This document shows, in pieces, positions 7,524-15,454 of a stretch of DNA of 31,368 bases (its first letter is position 1; the number at the start of each line of letters is the position of its first letter). Under the pieces are notes generated by a model, which ran no database searches, was not told the DNA's origin, and saw only the letters and a program-made list of their open reading frames with translations. This DNA is from Bacillota bacterium (lineage in GTDB: Bacteria; Bacillota; UBA4882; UBA8346). The position numbers were made by a program, and so were the translations under genes. The stretch covers positions 1-31,368 of the forward strand of contig JAEXDA010000038.1 in NCBI GenBank assembly GCA_023401925.1, written 5' to 3'.

Positions 7524-8624
7524 ATGGAGAACTTGATGATGAAGAGCCCGATCATGAAGAGGCGGAAACTATTAATTACCATCGGAGTCACCGCTGTTAT
7601 ACTCTTGGCGATCATTTATCAAATCAATCAAGGTATTCCGGTTGATGCTTTGAAAGTATCCCGCGGCAGTATCCGGGAATATATCGATGAGACCGGAACG
7701 GTTAAAGCCCGGCAAAGCCAGACTGTTTATTTGAATGACAGCGGCAGGATTACTGCACTTTTGGTTGATCAAGGCGATCTTGTTCAATTGGGGGAATTAT
7801 TGTTAAAAATGAGTCCGGCAGATCTTGATATGGCCAAAATCAACTCCGCCCAAGCGAGAATCGATTTGGAGTCAACTCGGAAAGATTGGGATAAAGCTCA
7901 AAAACTGTTCGGTGAAGGCGCAATCAGCAGAACCGATTTCGATAACGCGCACGCAGCCTATGAGCGGGCACTAAACACCATGCAAACGGCAACGCTCGAA
8001 CTGGAGAAAGAGCAAGATAACTTGGTGGTCAGGGCTCCACTGGCCGGGATGATCCTTCAAAAATCCATTGATATCCATCAAGTGGTAAGCCAGGGAACCC
8101 TCGCTTTCATCATCGGTGATCCGAAAAAATTGGAGATTGATGCCGATATTCTGGCTGATGATGTGGTGAAAATCCGGCCCGGTAACGCGGTCGCCATCAG
8201 TGGACAAACAACCGGAGGCCCTGATTTGAATGGAAAAGTAAGAAAAGTGGCTCCTATGGCGCAAAATGTAATTTCTTCGCTGGGAGTGAATCAGAAACGG
8301 GCCACGGTAACCATTGATTTTTTGGGTGAAATGGGTTCGCTTAAGCCAGGCTACGATGTGGATGTAAGAGTTTTTACCCAAATCAAAAGGGAGACGATTG
8401 TCATCCCGGCAAGCGCTGTTTTTGACCTGCATGGGCGTAATTATGTATTTGCGATCGAAAAGGAGTATACCAAGCTACGGCCGATTCGCAAAGGGATTGA
8501 AAACGATGAGCAAATCGAGATTCTCTCCGGAGTAAAACCGGGAGAATGGATTTTAACCAAACCGGACAATTCAATCCAAGAAGGAATGAAAGTAACAGTG
8601 AAGGTTGAGGCGGCCAAGATCTAA
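7524..8624 (+). CDS. HlyD/MacA-type periplasmic adaptor subunit
   Basis: The 366-residue protein has one N-terminal membrane anchor (about residues 13-33), a lipoyl/barrel-sandwich half-motif (VKARQSQTVYLNDSGRITAL), and an alpha-hairpin of about 65 residues. The second lipoyl half (NLVVRAPLAGMILQ) and beta-barrel and membrane-proximal domains follow. This is the MacA/RND adaptor layout that links an inner-membrane transporter to an outer-membrane channel. I chose ATG 7524, eleven bases after AAGGAGG. TTG 7518 is closer to that site and also possible. GTG 7494 has no ribosome-binding site. The gene is the last of the tetR-ABC operon. TolC-type channel and adaptor both imply a diderm cell. Confidence 0.9.
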   Translation: MENLMMKSPIMKRRKLLITIGVTAVILLAIIYQINQGIPVDALKVSRGSIREYIDETGTVKARQSQTVYLNDSGRITALLVDQGDLVQLGELLLKMSPADLDMAKINSAQARIDLESTRKDWDKAQKLFGEGAISRTDFDNAHAAYERALNTMQTATLELEKEQDNLVVRAPLAGMILQKSIDIHQVVSQGTLAFIIGDPKKLEIDADILADDVVKIRPGNAVAISGQTTGGPDLNGKVRKVAPMAQNVISSLGVNQKRATVTIDFLGEMGSLKPGYDVDVRVFTQIKRETIVIPASAVFDLHGRNYVFAIEKEYTKLRPIRKGIENDEQIEILSGVKPGEWILTKPDNSIQEGMKVTVKVEAAKI

Positions 8625-8788
8625 TTTTCTGACATAACCGGAAGGAAAAAACGAATCCGGTGTAAAATATTGGTTTTATATTATCATGGGTAGCCTATGG
8701 GAGCAGTTGGCGAAAGTTCAAAAAGCTTTGAGGAGTTGCTCCGGCTCCGGCAAGCAGTATGTTTCGTTTTTCCGGGAGGTTTCAGAAA

Positions 8789-9739
8789 ATGAACAAATCG
8801 AAGCGAAATGAATTTGCAGAGCGTTATCAAAAAGAAAACCTGAAGGAAATGCGCTACTTAGGGATCCGAGAGATATTGGTTGAACGCATTCGTGGCAGTG
8901 TCAATCGCTGGCAGGACTTTGACGCTCATTTTCACTCCGAAGACGCCGATCAGGCGAAATTGAAAAATATCCGCCTGGCTGCTGAATCAGGGGTCTCTTT
9001 TCCGCCGATACAAGTATACCAGGTACAGGATGATTATTATGTGATCGACGGGAATCACCGGGTTACCGTTGCCAAAGAAATCCATCAGTTATATATTGAT
9101 GCCGAGGTTTTTGAATTATTGCCGGCCGGCGATTCGTTAGAACATGTGTTATGGAGGAAAAAAGCGGGTTTTACCCTCAAGACGGGGCTGGAATTAAATT
9201 TTACCGATATCGAGTCCTACCGGTTGGCTATCCATTATCTTCATCTCCACCAGCAGGCCCTTGGCGAAAAGAATAAGGCCCAGATTTCTTTAAAGGAAGC
9301 CGCCAGTGATTGGCGGATGGAGGTTTACGATCCGGCAATCGCTTCCCTCAAACAGCTGAATATCGAAAGTTGTTTTCCGGCACATAGTCTGGATGATTTA
9401 TTTCTTTACATTCTGCACCACCAATACACCAAATCGGCGCTGCAAGGACGAAAAATCAATTTCAGGGAAGCCCTTTCGGCCTTCGTTGATTTGCAGCCCG
9501 AGCAAATGACTTCCTTCATGAATCAACTTTTCCAGGGGTTTGTGTTAAAGAAGAAATGCACCCGTATATGCGGGCAGTGTGCGCAAAAGTGCCCGGAAGG
9601 TCTTATTTGTTTGGATAACGGCCAATTAAAGATTGATGAAAAGTGTTCGGGATGCGGCCGGTGCACCGAAGGTTGCCCGGAAGCGAATTTAGTGGCGTAC
9701 CAGAAAATGGTATCCAATCCTCGTTTGACAGTGGAGTAA
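8789..9739 (+). CDS. ParB-like N-terminal domain fused to a 2[4Fe-4S] ferredoxin domain
   Basis: The 316-residue protein has two recognisable parts. Residues about 20-110 resemble the ParB/sulfiredoxin-like domain: IRGSVNRWQDFD, FPPIQVYQV, then the signature VIDGNHRVTVAKE with DGNHR at 87-91. Related domains occur in DUF4032-type proteins. The C-terminus (257-300) is a bacterial ferredoxin module with C257, C261, C264 and C268 followed by P, then C286, C289, C292 and C296 followed by P. C274 lies between. The middle is helical and unassigned. ParB-like folds bind or hydrolyse nucleotides, and the ferredoxin part suggests redox input. The combined function is unknown. ATG 8789 lies 9 bases after GGGAGG and is preferred over ATG 8759. 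The exported transglutaminase-like gene follows after 23 bp. Confidence 0.75.
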   Translation: MNKSKRNEFAERYQKENLKEMRYLGIREILVERIRGSVNRWQDFDAHFHSEDADQAKLKNIRLAAESGVSFPPIQVYQVQDDYYVIDGNHRVTVAKEIHQLYIDAEVFELLPAGDSLEHVLWRKKAGFTLKTGLELNFTDIESYRLAIHYLHLHQQALGEKNKAQISLKEAASDWRMEVYDPAIASLKQLNIESCFPAHSLDDLFLYILHHQYTKSALQGRKINFREALSAFVDLQPEQMTSFMNQLFQGFVLKKKCTRICGQCAQKCPEGLICLDNGQLKIDEKCSGCGRCTEGCPEANLVAYQKMVSNPRLTVE

Positions 9740-9762
9740 ACAAGAAAAGAGGGATCTTTCGT

Positions 9763-11475
9763 TTGAATGAAATGGCCGGGCGGGTCGCTTTATTAACGGG
9801 ATTATTCTTTGTTTTACTGCAACTTACTCCAGGGCAGCTTCAAGGTAGCAGGCAAAGTGTGCTGGCCGCTGAAGCTGATCTTGAAATGGAGGACATTCAG
9901 GCCGCCTCGATTCCGGCGGAATTTTTAAGACCGGGTTTGAAGCCCAGAGACAATCACTTTCTCCGGGATTATAACATGGCGGTGGATGACTATAATACGG
10001 CTCAATATTCCAAAGCATTACCGATTCTAAAAAGGCTGATTACCCGCTATAAAGATAACCGTTCAACCTTGTATCTTTGGGCTGTTTGTATGGCGGAAGA
10101 CCTTTCAAAAAAAAGAGACTATAAAGGGGCGATCGCTTACTATAAAGCTGCTCTCAGTATTGAAAAAGAAAATTCCGTTCAGCATAATACCGTTTATTGC
10201 TATCTGCAACTGGCAGAACAGCTCCATAAAAAGGAACGAGTAATGATGCTCCTTTACGGGTATCGATTTGCCGGTAGGTACCCGTTGCGGGACGACTCTT
10301 TGGAGACGCTGGCCATTAATATAAGTAATGAATTGTTTAACCCTCCTATGGCGGAATATTTTCAAGAGGCGACCCAGTGTATTGAGGCGGCTTTGGCCCA
10401 AAAAGACAATCCTTATTTACACCAAACTTTGGGATTCATTTATCTTTATCAAAATAAACCGGGTTTAGCCAAAGGGGAATTTAAAAAGATAGTGGATTTC
10501 TATCCCGATTCGCCATACTATGCCACCTGTCTGGAGCGCTATAACAATATTGGCAACGCAAATTACCGTTATCAGGTTGTTTATCCCATCAAAGTTTTTG
10601 CAGGCGCCAGAGGAGCATCTTCGGTTACGGCGAAAATAATGTTACAAATTCCCCAATCTTATCAATATCAGACCGTGAAGAACCTTCGGGTGAGCCTCAA
10701 TAACCGGGCAATCCGTTACCGAACCGTCATCGATCAATTTGGAACTCAATTTCTACGCTGTGAAATTTCGAACAGTTTTTTACCGGGTCTGAATCATCTG
10801 GTCATTGGCGCCGAGGTCGGGGTAGCTGATAAACGGATTTCCAAAGATAGTATTGCTTCCATAAAAATTGCCGATTACCGGAAAAATGAAGCCGAATATA
10901 AGTTGTGGACCCAATCGACGGAGGGGGTCGATTTAAAAAATCCCCAGATTCAAAAAATGGCGTGGGAAATCCGGCAAAGTGTCGAGAGTGGCCGTTTGGT
11001 CGACCGGGTGCAGGGGGTTTATCAATATGTAATGAATGCCATGGCCTATCGGGATTCGGTCGAAATGGGCCAAAAAGCCGGGGTTAAAAGAGCCTTGCAA
11101 CATATGGAATCAGCTGACTGTGAAGACTATGCCATTATCACAGTGGCTCTGCTCCGGGCATTAAAAATTCCCGCCGGCTATTTTTCGGGAGACTATTATG
11201 GCAGTCCAATCGGGCATGCTTGGGCGGTTTTTTTTACCCCCGATTATCAGCCGATCCCTCTGGATACAACCTGGGGGGATACCAGCAAAATACCGGATTT
11301 GTTTTTTTTGAATCATAGCAACTCCTTGATAACTACCAGTTTTTCCTGTGATTCGACACTATTGCCCGATAACGTGAACATTCATTTTGAATATAGTTCC
11401 ACCTCCGGAGTTCAAATTCAAATGGGTCAGGAGCAACTTAAACTGACAAAACTGTCGGATAGCGGGACACCGTAA
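9763..11475 (+). CDS. Exported TPR/transglutaminase-like domain protein
   Basis: The 570-residue protein starts with a signal peptide (hydrophobic core VALLTGLFFVLLQL, probable cleavage after VLAAEA). The first half holds TPR-like repeats, for example YNTAQYSKALPILKRLITRY and YYKAALSIEK. A beta-rich middle follows. Near residues 430-510 is a transglutaminase-like catalytic fold: Cys in SADCEDYAIITVALLRAL, His in GHAWAVFF, Asp in PLDTTWGD. Bacterial members can act as proteases, amidases or cross-linking enzymes outside the membrane. TTG 9763 lies about 8 bases after AGAGGGA and directly precedes the signal peptide, so it is preferred. The longer open frame back to 9643 lies inside the previous gene. 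The pair 8789-11475 is probably an operon. Confidence 0.82.
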   Translation: MNEMAGRVALLTGLFFVLLQLTPGQLQGSRQSVLAAEADLEMEDIQAASIPAEFLRPGLKPRDNHFLRDYNMAVDDYNTAQYSKALPILKRLITRYKDNRSTLYLWAVCMAEDLSKKRDYKGAIAYYKAALSIEKENSVQHNTVYCYLQLAEQLHKKERVMMLLYGYRFAGRYPLRDDSLETLAINISNELFNPPMAEYFQEATQCIEAALAQKDNPYLHQTLGFIYLYQNKPGLAKGEFKKIVDFYPDSPYYATCLERYNNIGNANYRYQVVYPIKVFAGARGASSVTAKIMLQIPQSYQYQTVKNLRVSLNNRAIRYRTVIDQFGTQFLRCEISNSFLPGLNHLVIGAEVGVADKRISKDSIASIKIADYRKNEAEYKLWTQSTEGVDLKNPQIQKMAWEIRQSVESGRLVDRVQGVYQYVMNAMAYRDSVEMGQKAGVKRALQHMESADCEDYAIITVALLRALKIPAGYFSGDYYGSPIGHAWAVFFTPDYQPIPLDTTWGDTSKIPDLFFLNHSNSLITTSFSCDSTLLPDNVNIHFEYSSTSGVQIQMGQEQLKLTKLSDSGTP

Positions 11476-11499
11476 ATTCTTGGGAAAGGTTTGCCTCTA

Positions 11500-11528
11500 T
11501 TGACAAATGGAGTTATATTTTTTATAAT
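11500..11528 (+). promoter_or_regulatory. Consensus sigma-A promoter before the second tetR gene
   Basis: TTGACA (11500-11505) and TATAAT (11523-11528) are separated by exactly 17 bp, a perfect consensus. The small palindrome ATGG-AAA-CCAT (11527-11537) and a second CCATT lie at the expected transcription start and may be an operator for the TetR protein encoded next. Confidence 0.8.
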
Positions 11529-11624
11529 GGAAACCATAAAAACCATTCCGGTATCCGCTGTAATATTATCCTGTTTTACAATGGATAACCCACAAGAAGG
11601 AAATCGATTGAAGGAGACGGGTTT

Positions 11625-12230
11625 ATGGTTACCGATGCCAAAGAAGACAACCTGCGCAAGTTGATCCTTGAAAAAGCGGGTGTCCAATTTTTCCAATACG
11701 GTTTTGTCAATACCACAACGCAGCAAATCGCTGAAGAATTGGAAATTAGCAAAAAGACTTTGTATAAGTATTTTAATAGCAAAGAAGAACTGCTCTTTGC
11801 CGTGTTGGCTATGTATCACCAGGAAATGCTCAGTCGGATTGAGGCTCTCACCCGGGATGGGGAAATGGATTTTTTGGAGAAACTGAGGGAAATTTCCAGG
11901 CTGGTAGGAAAGTACAAAGCGAAGTTTACACCGCAACTGATTCGGGATTTGAAGAAAATGGCTTTTGACCGTTTTGGTCATAAGGGTCCCCCTCATCAAC
12001 GGCTGACTCCCTATATTGAGCAATTGTTGAACGAGGGAGTTCAAAAAGGGATGATTCGCAGTGATCTGGATTTACGATTAATCATGTTGGTAATATCCCG
12101 GGCTTTTGAAAATCTTCTTTCCAGTGAGGTGCTTTCCGAATCGTCTTTCACTGTTCATGAAATTCTTGAAGCTATCATTAAAATTATCAGCGAAGGGATA
12201 CTTACGGAAAAAGCCCGTCAGAAAGTTTAA
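11625..12230 (+). CDS. TetR/AcrR family transcriptional regulator
   Basis: The 201-residue protein has a TetR helix-turn-helix at about residues 12-60 (ILEKAGVQFFQYGFVNTTT, then KKTLYKYFNSKEELLFAVL). A helical effector domain follows, with a C-terminal part typical of the group. AAGGAG lies 8 bases before the ATG. It sits upstream of the TolC-family gene with about 420 bp between them. It probably regulates itself and may regulate the channel gene. It differs clearly from the first TetR protein in this window, so the two likely respond to different signals. Confidence 0.9.
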   Translation: MVTDAKEDNLRKLILEKAGVQFFQYGFVNTTTQQIAEELEISKKTLYKYFNSKEELLFAVLAMYHQEMLSRIEALTRDGEMDFLEKLREISRLVGKYKAKFTPQLIRDLKKMAFDRFGHKGPPHQRLTPYIEQLLNEGVQKGMIRSDLDLRLIMLVISRAFENLLSSEVLSESSFTVHEILEAIIKIISEGILTEKARQKV

Positions 12231-12652
12231 TGCTTTTTTCTATTTTCAAGAACGGAAAAGAAGGTGAAGATTTTTAAAAAGATGTTTTTTCCACAAATAC
12301 ACTTCTTTGTAAAAAAGTTTTAACATAAATTTGACACGATACTTTCAATAAATCCTGCAAAGTCACGTTATAGTAATGAAGGAAAAATTTTGGATTCAGG
12401 AAAAACTTGGGTCTTGGAGGAAGATCCAGCGACTTCCGGTAGCAGGGAATAAAAAACGGGCAGGAAAACCCCACCCTTGATCGAAATTCCATTGCATGGA
12501 GCATGGACATGGATTGGGAAGTATAGCTGGGGGAGTTGTTGGAAAGAATTTGGAAAGAATGCGGTTAAATTACGGACAGGTTCCTGCCCGGATTCAAAGT
12601 GTTATTTGACGGTGGAAAAGTCTTAAAGGATTGTAAAAGAGGAGGTTTTTTG
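12231..12652. other. Long intergenic leader before the TolC-family gene
   Basis: No gene with a credible start and codon pattern is seen in these 422 bases. TTGACA occurs at 12331-12336 without a good -10 at the right distance. GGACAGG/CCTGCCC near 12573-12590 can form a hairpin. Short direct repeats of CATGGA occur near 12490-12512. The length suggests a transcribed leader, but no known riboswitch class was recognised. Confidence 0.35.
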
Positions 12653-13963
12653 ATGAAGAATCGTTTTTTAATTGTTATTTTAGTCTTCGCGGTGGTGGTA
12701 ACGCCCATTATCGCATTTGCCGCGGACGACAAGGCCAGCCAGCCGGCGGGAGAAGTTTTGACACTGGATCAGTGTTTGCAATTGGCCTATCAAAACAGTA
12801 AACAACTCCAATCCCAGGAAAAGAGCGTTGCAATAGCCAAGGAAACAGTCCGTTCGGCAGAGGCCGGTTTATTTCCAACGGTTGGCTATACACTTGGAGC
12901 CATGAAATATGAAAATCCGCCCTCGTCATTGACGACCTCTACGGAAGCTTCTAAAGGTGAAATCTCGGTTACTCAAAATTTATATACCGGAGGGCAAGTA
13001 ACAGGTGGTATTAAATTGGCTAAACTTGGTTTGAATAAAGTTCTTGAAGACCAAAGGAAAGCTAAGCAACAATTGACTTATGACGTTAAGTCTGCTTATT
13101 ATCAAGCCTGGCTGGCAAAAAAAGCGGTAGACGTTCAGCAGGCATCCTATGATAATTTGAACCGTCATTATCAGCAGGTAAAAGTCTTTTTTCAAGCGGG
13201 AACCAAATCCCGGTATGACCTGCTCCAAGCGGAAGTAAATTATCAAAGCATCAAGCCGCAATTGATTCAGGCACAAAATAATTTTGTGCTGGTAAAATTA
13301 AAATTGGCAACTATTATCGGGATCGACAAAGACCGTCAATTTGAAGTCGGTGATGAGCTATCTAATACTCAACTGCCGCAAAGGGTGGAAATTGCTTTGC
13401 AGAATACGGTAGATCAAGCCTATAAAGACCGGCCGGAGCTGCGCCAATTGCAAATTGCCAATGAATTCAACCGGGCGCAAACCCGAATGGATCAGTCCGG
13501 ATATAAGCCGAATATGTATTTAACCGGAGCCTATACCGGGAGCAGCGCGGATTATAATCCCGGGAATTGGGATAAGTCTTGGAGCCTCACTTTAGGAATT
13601 AAGGGAAATTTCTTTGACGGTTTTAAAACCCAGGCAACCGTGGCCAAAGATAAAGAAACGGAAGCTAGAGCATTAATCGATGAATCCTATCAAAAGGATA
13701 ACATCCGTTTGGAGGTCCAGCAATCGATTCAAAGTCTCAACGCCGACTTGGAGACTATCGCTTCAAGCCAGGCTAATGTAACACTGAATAAGGAAAATTT
13801 ACGGTTAACCCAAACCCGGTTTAGCGCTGGAATGTCGACCACTATGGATATTATGGACGCCGAATTGTCTCTTGATAAGGCTTCCAACAGCTACTACAAC
13901 AGCATATCCGATTATTTGACCGCTCTGGCCAAACTTGATTTGGCAGTGGGGAAGGATTATTAA
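12653..13963 (+). CDS. TolC family outer membrane channel protein
   Basis: The 436-residue protein has a signal peptide (MKNRFLIVILVFAVVV, cleavage near AFA-ADD). Two outer membrane efflux protein repeats follow, each opening with long helical segments (LTLDQCLQLAYQNSKQLQ). The phrase TQNLYTGGQVTGGIKLAK marks a beta-strand of the membrane barrel, and FSAGMSTTMDIMDAELSLDKA is the classic TolC-family C-terminal motif. TolC trimers form a channel through the outer membrane, reaching into the periplasm. ATG 12653 lies 7 bases after AGGAGG and is preferred over an upstream in-frame ATG at 12599. The ABC and adaptor genes 4 kb upstream could supply its partners. Its presence shows the organism is diderm. 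Confidence 0.92.
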   Translation: MKNRFLIVILVFAVVVTPIIAFAADDKASQPAGEVLTLDQCLQLAYQNSKQLQSQEKSVAIAKETVRSAEAGLFPTVGYTLGAMKYENPPSSLTTSTEASKGEISVTQNLYTGGQVTGGIKLAKLGLNKVLEDQRKAKQQLTYDVKSAYYQAWLAKKAVDVQQASYDNLNRHYQQVKVFFQAGTKSRYDLLQAEVNYQSIKPQLIQAQNNFVLVKLKLATIIGIDKDRQFEVGDELSNTQLPQRVEIALQNTVDQAYKDRPELRQLQIANEFNRAQTRMDQSGYKPNMYLTGAYTGSSADYNPGNWDKSWSLTLGIKGNFFDGFKTQATVAKDKETEARALIDESYQKDNIRLEVQQSIQSLNADLETIASSQANVTLNKENLRLTQTRFSAGMSTTMDIMDAELSLDKASNSYYNSISDYLTALAKLDLAVGKDY

Positions 13964-13999
13964 GATTATTTGACTGAATCGTTTTATGTTAAATTCTTA

Positions 14000-14028
14000 T
14001 TGACTAACCTTTGAGTCGGTGATATACT
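14000..14028 (+). promoter_or_regulatory. Promoter of the infC-rpmI-rplT operon
   Basis: TTGACT (14000-14005) and TATACT (14023-14028) are 17 bp apart, a good sigma-A-like promoter. It sits about 220 bp upstream of the infC start and directly before the structured leader. Confidence 0.75.
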
Positions 14029-14033
14029 TGCAA

Positions 14034-14251
14034 TAGTTTAAACAAGTAGAAGCCATCCGCTTCTCACCTAAGGACTGAAGTCGCTTGGGTTTATAAAACC
14101 AAACTTTAATTGGTATTTAGCGGGTGGATTCACCCGCTTTATTTTTTTAATTTTTTGGGAAAAGGCTGATCCTTTATGAGGCTCAGTCTAACGGTAAGTT
14201 CTTACTTGGCATAAACTAATTGCCAAGTATATCTTTGGGAGGTGGCTGTTA
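14034..14251 (+). ncRNA. L20-type ribosomal leader (cis-regulatory RNA)
   Basis: The leader begins with the hairpin AGAAGC-CATCC-GCTTCT (near 14048-14064) and CTCACC. TTGGGTTT can then pair with AAACCAA. An intrinsic terminator follows at 14119-14148. A further 9-bp hairpin, TACTTGGCA (14203-14211) / TGCCAAGTA (14221-14229), lies before the ribosome-binding site. The motif AGAAGCCATCCGCTTCTCACC followed by a GGGTGGATTCACCC terminator is typical of the leader of infC operons in Firmicutes. There, ribosomal protein L20 binds and promotes early termination. The assignment is from motif recognition and gene context, not a covariance search. Confidence 0.7.
14119..14148 (+). terminator. Attenuator terminator in the infC leader
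   Basis: AGCGGGTG (14119-14126) and CACCCGCT (14131-14138) form a perfect 8-bp stem with a GATT loop, followed by TTATTTTTTT. It lies between the promoter and infC, so it must be conditional. The GGAT of its 3' side is complementary to the ATCC in the loop of the first leader hairpin, which could form an antiterminator or pseudoknot. Confidence 0.85.
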
Positions 14252-14764
14252 ATTAGTAACGAGTTGCGAATCAATGAGGAGATCCGGGCCAAGGAGATCC
14301 GGGTCGTTAGTTCCGATGGGGAACAATTGGGGATTATGTCGGTTAGGGATGCTTTAAAGATATCTCTTGAGAAAGATCTTGACTTGGTTGAAGTTGCTCC
14401 AACTGCGAAACCGCCTGTTTGTCGTATTATGGATTATGGAAAATATTGTTACGAGCAGAGCAAGCGGGAACGGGAAGCCCGGAAAAAACAAAAAATTATT
14501 GAAGTCAAGGAAATCAGAATGACGCCCAAGATAGAAGATCATGATTTCCAGGTTAAGGTGAAGGCTGCCCAAAAGTTTCTCAAGGATGGCGATAAAGTCA
14601 AAGCAATTATCCGTTTCCGTGGCCGGGAGATAGTTCATGCTGATTTGGGAAAAACTCTTCTAAAGCAACTTTTTGAAGGTGTTCAGGAAAACGCCATTAT
14701 GGAACGGGAGCCTAAAATTGAAGGTAAAAATATGATTATGATTTTAGCCTGCAAATCAGAATAG
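14252..14764 (+). CDS. infC: Translation initiation factor IF-3, apparent AUU start
   Basis: The 170-residue protein matches IF-3 over its whole length: N-terminal RINEEIRAKEIRVV, PPVCRIMDYGKYCYEQSKRE in the middle, and C-terminal domain KVKAIIRFRGREI. IF-3 binds the 30S subunit and checks the start codon. The nearest conventional start, TTG 14264, is 20 bases from the only good ribosome-binding site, GGGAGG (14238-14243). The in-frame ATT at 14252 is 8 bases from it and restores the usual N-terminus SNELRINEEIR. AUU is the known start codon of infC in E. coli and other bacteria, where it allows autoregulation. It is the first gene of the operon with L35 and L20. Confidence 0.93.
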   Translation: MSNELRINEEIRAKEIRVVSSDGEQLGIMSVRDALKISLEKDLDLVEVAPTAKPPVCRIMDYGKYCYEQSKREREARKKQKIIEVKEIRMTPKIEDHDFQVKVKAAQKFLKDGDKVKAIIRFRGREIVHADLGKTLLKQLFEGVQENAIMEREPKIEGKNMIMILACKSE

Positions 14765-14777
14765 GGAGGAATTTTTT

Positions 14778-14972
14778 ATGCCTAAAATGAAGACCCATCG
14801 TGGGGCTGCTAAACGTCTTACAGTGACTGGCAGTGGCAAAGTTAAAAAGAATAATGCTTTCAAAAGTCACCTTTTGGAATCTAAAAGTTCGAAACGGAAA
14901 CGGGGTTTACGAAAAGCCGGGATTGTCGATCATGGTGATATGAGAAGAGTTAAGAGAATGCTGGGTCTTTAA
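14778..14972 (+). CDS. rpmI: 50S ribosomal protein L35
   Basis: The 64-residue basic protein begins MPKMKTHRGAAKRL and ends VKRMLGL, the standard L35 sequence and length. AGGGAGGA lies just upstream of the ATG. It is placed between infC and rplT as in nearly all Firmicutes, 13 bp after infC, and is controlled by the common leader. Confidence 0.97.
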   Translation: MPKMKTHRGAAKRLTVTGSGKVKKNNAFKSHLLESKSSKRKRGLRKAGIVDHGDMRRVKRMLGL

Positions 14973-15024
14973 TTGACCTTTACGAGGATTTTTCATTCTC
15001 AAATATTTGATAGGGGGATTTATC

Positions 15025-15375
15025 ATGCCAAGAGCAAAGGGCGGTTTTACGAGTCGCCATCGTCATAAAAAGATTTTAAAGCTTGCCAAAGGCTACCGTG
15101 GTTCAAAGAGCAGAATTTTTAGGCCTGCAAATTCGCAGGTTCTTAAATCATTAGCCTATGCTTTACGGGATCGCAGAGCTAAAAAACGTGATTTCAGAAA
15201 ACTTTGGATTACCAGGATTAACGCTGCAGCCCGATTAAATGGTATGTCATACAGCACGTTTATTAGCGGTCTTAAGAAAGCCGGAGTTCAGGTTGACCGA
15301 AAGATATTAGCAGATTTGGCTGTACACGATGGTGAAGCTTTTAAGGATCTAGTGAGTGTTGCTAAATCCAAATAA
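15025..15375 (+). CDS. rplT: 50S ribosomal protein L20
   Basis: The 116-residue protein begins MPRAKGGFTSRHRHKK and carries the conserved KLAKGYRGSKSRIFRPA and RDRRAKKRDFRKLWITRINAAAR blocks of L20. L20 is needed for early 50S assembly and represses its own operon through the leader RNA. ATG 15025 is preceded by AGGGGGA. The longer in-frame TTG start at 15007 would include this ribosome-binding site and is rejected. A strong terminator follows 24 bp after the stop. Confidence 0.97.
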   Translation: MPRAKGGFTSRHRHKKILKLAKGYRGSKSRIFRPANSQVLKSLAYALRDRRAKKRDFRKLWITRINAAARLNGMSYSTFISGLKKAGVQVDRKILADLAVHDGEAFKDLVSVAKSK

Positions 15376-15398
15376 TTAGCCAAAAGCGTGTAAAAAAG

Positions 15399-15435
15399 AG
15401 GCTGTCTCAGAAGGAAAATTGAGACAGCCTTTTTT
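15399..15435. terminator. Bidirectional terminator between rplT and the OmpA-domain gene
   Basis: AGGCTGTCTCA (15399-15409) and TGAGACAGCCT (15420-15430) form an 11-bp perfect stem. A T-run follows on the plus strand and AAAAAA precedes it, so it can also end the convergent minus-strand gene. The GGCTGTCTCA sequence is similar to the ends of the palindrome at 331-453. Confidence 0.9.
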
Positions 15436-15454
15436 ATATCTATTTCTCCAAAGA

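Noticed and set aside
7971..8432. 153-codon minus-strand open frame
   Set aside because: It is antisense to the adaptor gene and has no start signal.
9643..9762. N-terminal extension of the transglutaminase-like protein
   Set aside because: It would overlap the ferredoxin domain of the upstream gene. The signal peptide begins right after TTG 9763, which has its own ribosome-binding site.
11427..12044. 205-codon minus-strand open frame
   Set aside because: It is antisense to the second tetR gene, whose helix-turn-helix, promoter and ribosome-binding site are convincing.
12331..12374. Promoter from TTGACA at 12331
   Set aside because: No acceptable -10 occurs 16-18 bp downstream. TATAGT at 12369 is too far away.
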